6,233 bases of DNA from an uncultured Clostridia bacterium. Its GTDB lineage: Bacteria > Bacillota > Clostridia > UMGS1883. Of this stretch, positions 4,740 to 6,233 are shown one piece after another. How positions within the stretch are numbered: position 1 is the first letter of the stretch; every line of letters starts with the position of its first letter. Both the position numbers and the translations under genes were made by a program. The DNA lies in the NCBI GenBank assembly GCA_947624455.1, contig CANQKL010000100.1:1-6233 (forward strand), written 5' to 3'. The notes below the pieces were generated by a model. The model did no database searches and was not told the origin of the DNA. It saw only the letters and a program-made list of their open reading frames with translations.

Positions 4740-6233
4740 ATGGAAACCATTAAGGGAATGAAAAGAACTCATATGTGCGGTCAGCTCCGGAGCGGCGACT
4801 CCGGTCAGACGGTGCGCCTTTCCGGCTGGGTGTCAAGGGCCAGGAACATGGGCGGACTGATTTTTGTGGACATCCGTGACCGCAGCGGCATAAGCCAGCT
4901 TGTGTTTTCGCCGGAAAATCCCAGCCTCTTTGAAAAGGCCGCCGAGCTAAAAAGCGAATATGTCATAGCCGTTGAGGGCCGCGTAAGACCGAGAGAGAGC
5001 GTCAACAAAAACATCCCCACCGGCGAGGTGGAGGTTGAGGCAACCGAACTGAGGCTCCTGTCGAGGAGCGACGTTCCGCCCTTTGTGATCCAGGATGACG
5101 TTAAGGCGGGCGAGGAGCTGCGCCTTAAATACAGGTATCTGGATCTTCGCAGACCGGAAATGCAGCGCACCCTTGAGACTCGCCACCGCATAACCCAGAT
5201 AGCCCGGAAATACTATGACGAAAACGGCTTTTTGGAGGTGGAAACTCCTATCCTCTGTAAATCCACGCCCGAAGGAGCCAGAGATTACCTGGTTCCCAGT
5301 CGGATATATCCCGGCCATTTCTTTGCCCTGCCCCAGTCGCCGCAGCTCTACAAGCAGCTTTTGATGCTGGCGGGCATGGACCGTTATTTCCAGATAGCCA
5401 AGTGCTTCCGGGACGAGGATCTGCGGGCTGACCGTCAGCCGGAGTTCACCCAGCTTGACCTGGAGATGTCCTTTGTGGAGGAGGACGACGTTATGGCCGT
5501 CAACGAGGGCTTTATCAAGACGGTGTTCAAGGAGATACTGGACGTGGACGTTCAGCTTCCCCTGCCCCGCCTGCCGTATAAGGAGGCCATGGATCGCTAT
5601 GGCAGCGATAAGCCCGACACCCGCTTCGGCCTGGAGCTGGTGGATTTGACCGAAAGCTTCAAGGGCTGCGCCTTTACGGCCTTTGCCTCTGTGGCGGAGC
5701 GGGAGGGCTGCAGCGTCCGGGCAATAAACGCCAAGGGCCTCTCCGACAAGCTCACCAGAAAGACCTTGGACTCCCTGGCGGAGTTTGTCAAGACCTACCG
5801 GGCCAAGGGCCTGGCCTGGCTCATAGTGGGCGAGGAGGAGATAAAAGGTTCCATCGTGAAGTTCTTCTCTCAGGAGGAGCTTCGTTCCATCGCCGATAAA
5901 ATGGGGGCCTCCGCCGGAGATACGGTTCTCATTGTAGCCGATAAGGACAGCGTCGTTTATGCCGCGCTGGGAGCTTTGCGCTGTGAGCTGGCGGAGCGCT
6001 TCGGCCTCATTGATAAGTCGAAGTTCAACCTCCTTTGGGTAACTGACTTTCCCCTCCTTGAGTACAGCGAGGAGGAGGGCCGGTTCGTAGCCATGCACCA
6101 CCCCTTCACCTGCCCCAAGGACGAGGACATAGAGCTGTTAGACACCGACCCCGGCGCGGTCAGGGCCAAGGCTTACGACATAGTCCTCAACGGCGTCGAG
6201 CTGGGCGGCGGCAGTATTCGTATCCATAACAGC
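4740..6233 (+). CDS. aspS: Aspartate-tRNA ligase AspRS, 3' end beyond window
   Basis: This class II synthetase charges tRNA-Asp. 498 residues are visible of roughly 590, the frame being open to the window edge. The N-terminal OB-fold anticodon domain spans about 1-110 (LSGWVSRARNMGGLIFVDIRD, 27-47). The linker and motif 1 region has LRLKYRYLDLRRPEMQ (127-142) and FLEVETPIL (164-172). Then come TPEGARDYLVPSR (176-188), ALPQSPQLYKQLLM (196-209), motif 2 FRDEDLRADRQPEFTQLDLE (223-242), and the GAD insertion domain (about 285-430) typical of bacterial AspRS. AMHHPFTCP (451-459) and VLNGVELGGGSIRIH (482-496) precede motif 3, which lies outside the window. ATG 4740 follows AGGAGG (4727-4732) by 7 bases. 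It is probably co-transcribed with hisS. Confidence 0.96.
   Translation, partial: METIKGMKRTHMCGQLRSGDSGQTVRLSGWVSRARNMGGLIFVDIRDRSGISQLVFSPENPSLFEKAAELKSEYVIAVEGRVRPRESVNKNIPTGEVEVEATELRLLSRSDVPPFVIQDDVKAGEELRLKYRYLDLRRPEMQRTLETRHRITQIARKYYDENGFLEVETPILCKSTPEGARDYLVPSRIYPGHFFALPQSPQLYKQLLMLAGMDRYFQIAKCFRDEDLRADRQPEFTQLDLEMSFVEEDDVMAVNEGFIKTVFKEILDVDVQLPLPRLPYKEAMDRYGSDKPDTRFGLELVDLTESFKGCAFTAFASVAEREGCSVRAINAKGLSDKLTRKTLDSLAEFVKTYRAKGLAWLIVGEEEIKGSIVKFFSQEELRSIADKMGASAGDTVLIVADKDSVVYAALGALRCELAERFGLIDKSKFNLLWVTDFPLLEYSEEEGRFVAMHHPFTCPKDEDIELLDTDPGAVRAKAYDIVLNGVELGGGSIRIHNS

Noticed and set aside
4947..6101. 384-codon open frame on the minus strand opposite aspS
   Set aside because: It lies wholly antisense to a highly conserved aspS frame, has no ribosome site or recognisable domain, and is expected from the GC-rich codon pattern of aspS.
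1..6233. CRISPR array, tRNA/rRNA genes, transposase or a novel defence-type system
   Set aside because: No regularly spaced direct repeats, no tRNA- or rRNA-like sequence and no transposase, recombinase or effector frame was found; the genes are housekeeping or small regulatory types.

Overview
The window reads as ordinary chromosome from a moderately GC-rich Firmicute of class Clostridia, probably an Oscillospiraceae/Ruminococcaceae-type gut bacterium. This rests on the gene set (DUF896 protein, HPr-like protein, Clostridia-style cysteine-rich HisRS, hisS-aspS pair), strong AGGAGG ribosome binding sites, sigma-A-type promoters in AT-rich gaps and U-tract terminators. Genus cannot be fixed from sequence alone.

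Layout: positions 1-120 hold two consecutive hairpins, the second a good rho-independent terminator for a rightward gene outside the window. Positions 121-461 hold no convincing gene but a run of hairpins that together form a long imperfect inverted repeat (about 156-406). A Cof-type HAD phosphatase gene lies on the minus strand (462-1280). A short AT-rich divergent intergenic region follows, with a rightward promoter. Rightward of it are a small DUF896-family gene broken by a one-base frameshift (1401-1588), an HPr-like gene that lacks the phosphorylatable histidine (1585-1833), a strong hairpin, then hisA (1900-2616) and the fused hisIE (2619-3248), closed by a clear terminator (3277-3301). 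A near-consensus promoter (3345-3374) then drives hisS (3462-4712) and aspS (4740 to the window end, C-terminus missing).

Function: hisIE performs steps 2 and 3 of histidine biosynthesis and hisA the following isomerisation, so the pair covers PR-ATP to PRFAR; hisF and hisH are not beside them. hisS and aspS charge tRNA-His and tRNA-Asp. The histidine genes and hisS are neighbours but are separated by a terminator and a new promoter, so they look like separate transcription units.

No new multi-gene system (defence, mobile, secretion or biosynthetic) is visible. The points most worth a second look are the 156-406 inverted-repeat element, the frameshifted DUF896 gene, the His-less HPr-like protein, and the hisS leader, where the start codon sits in a small palindrome inside what may be a dispersed repeat.
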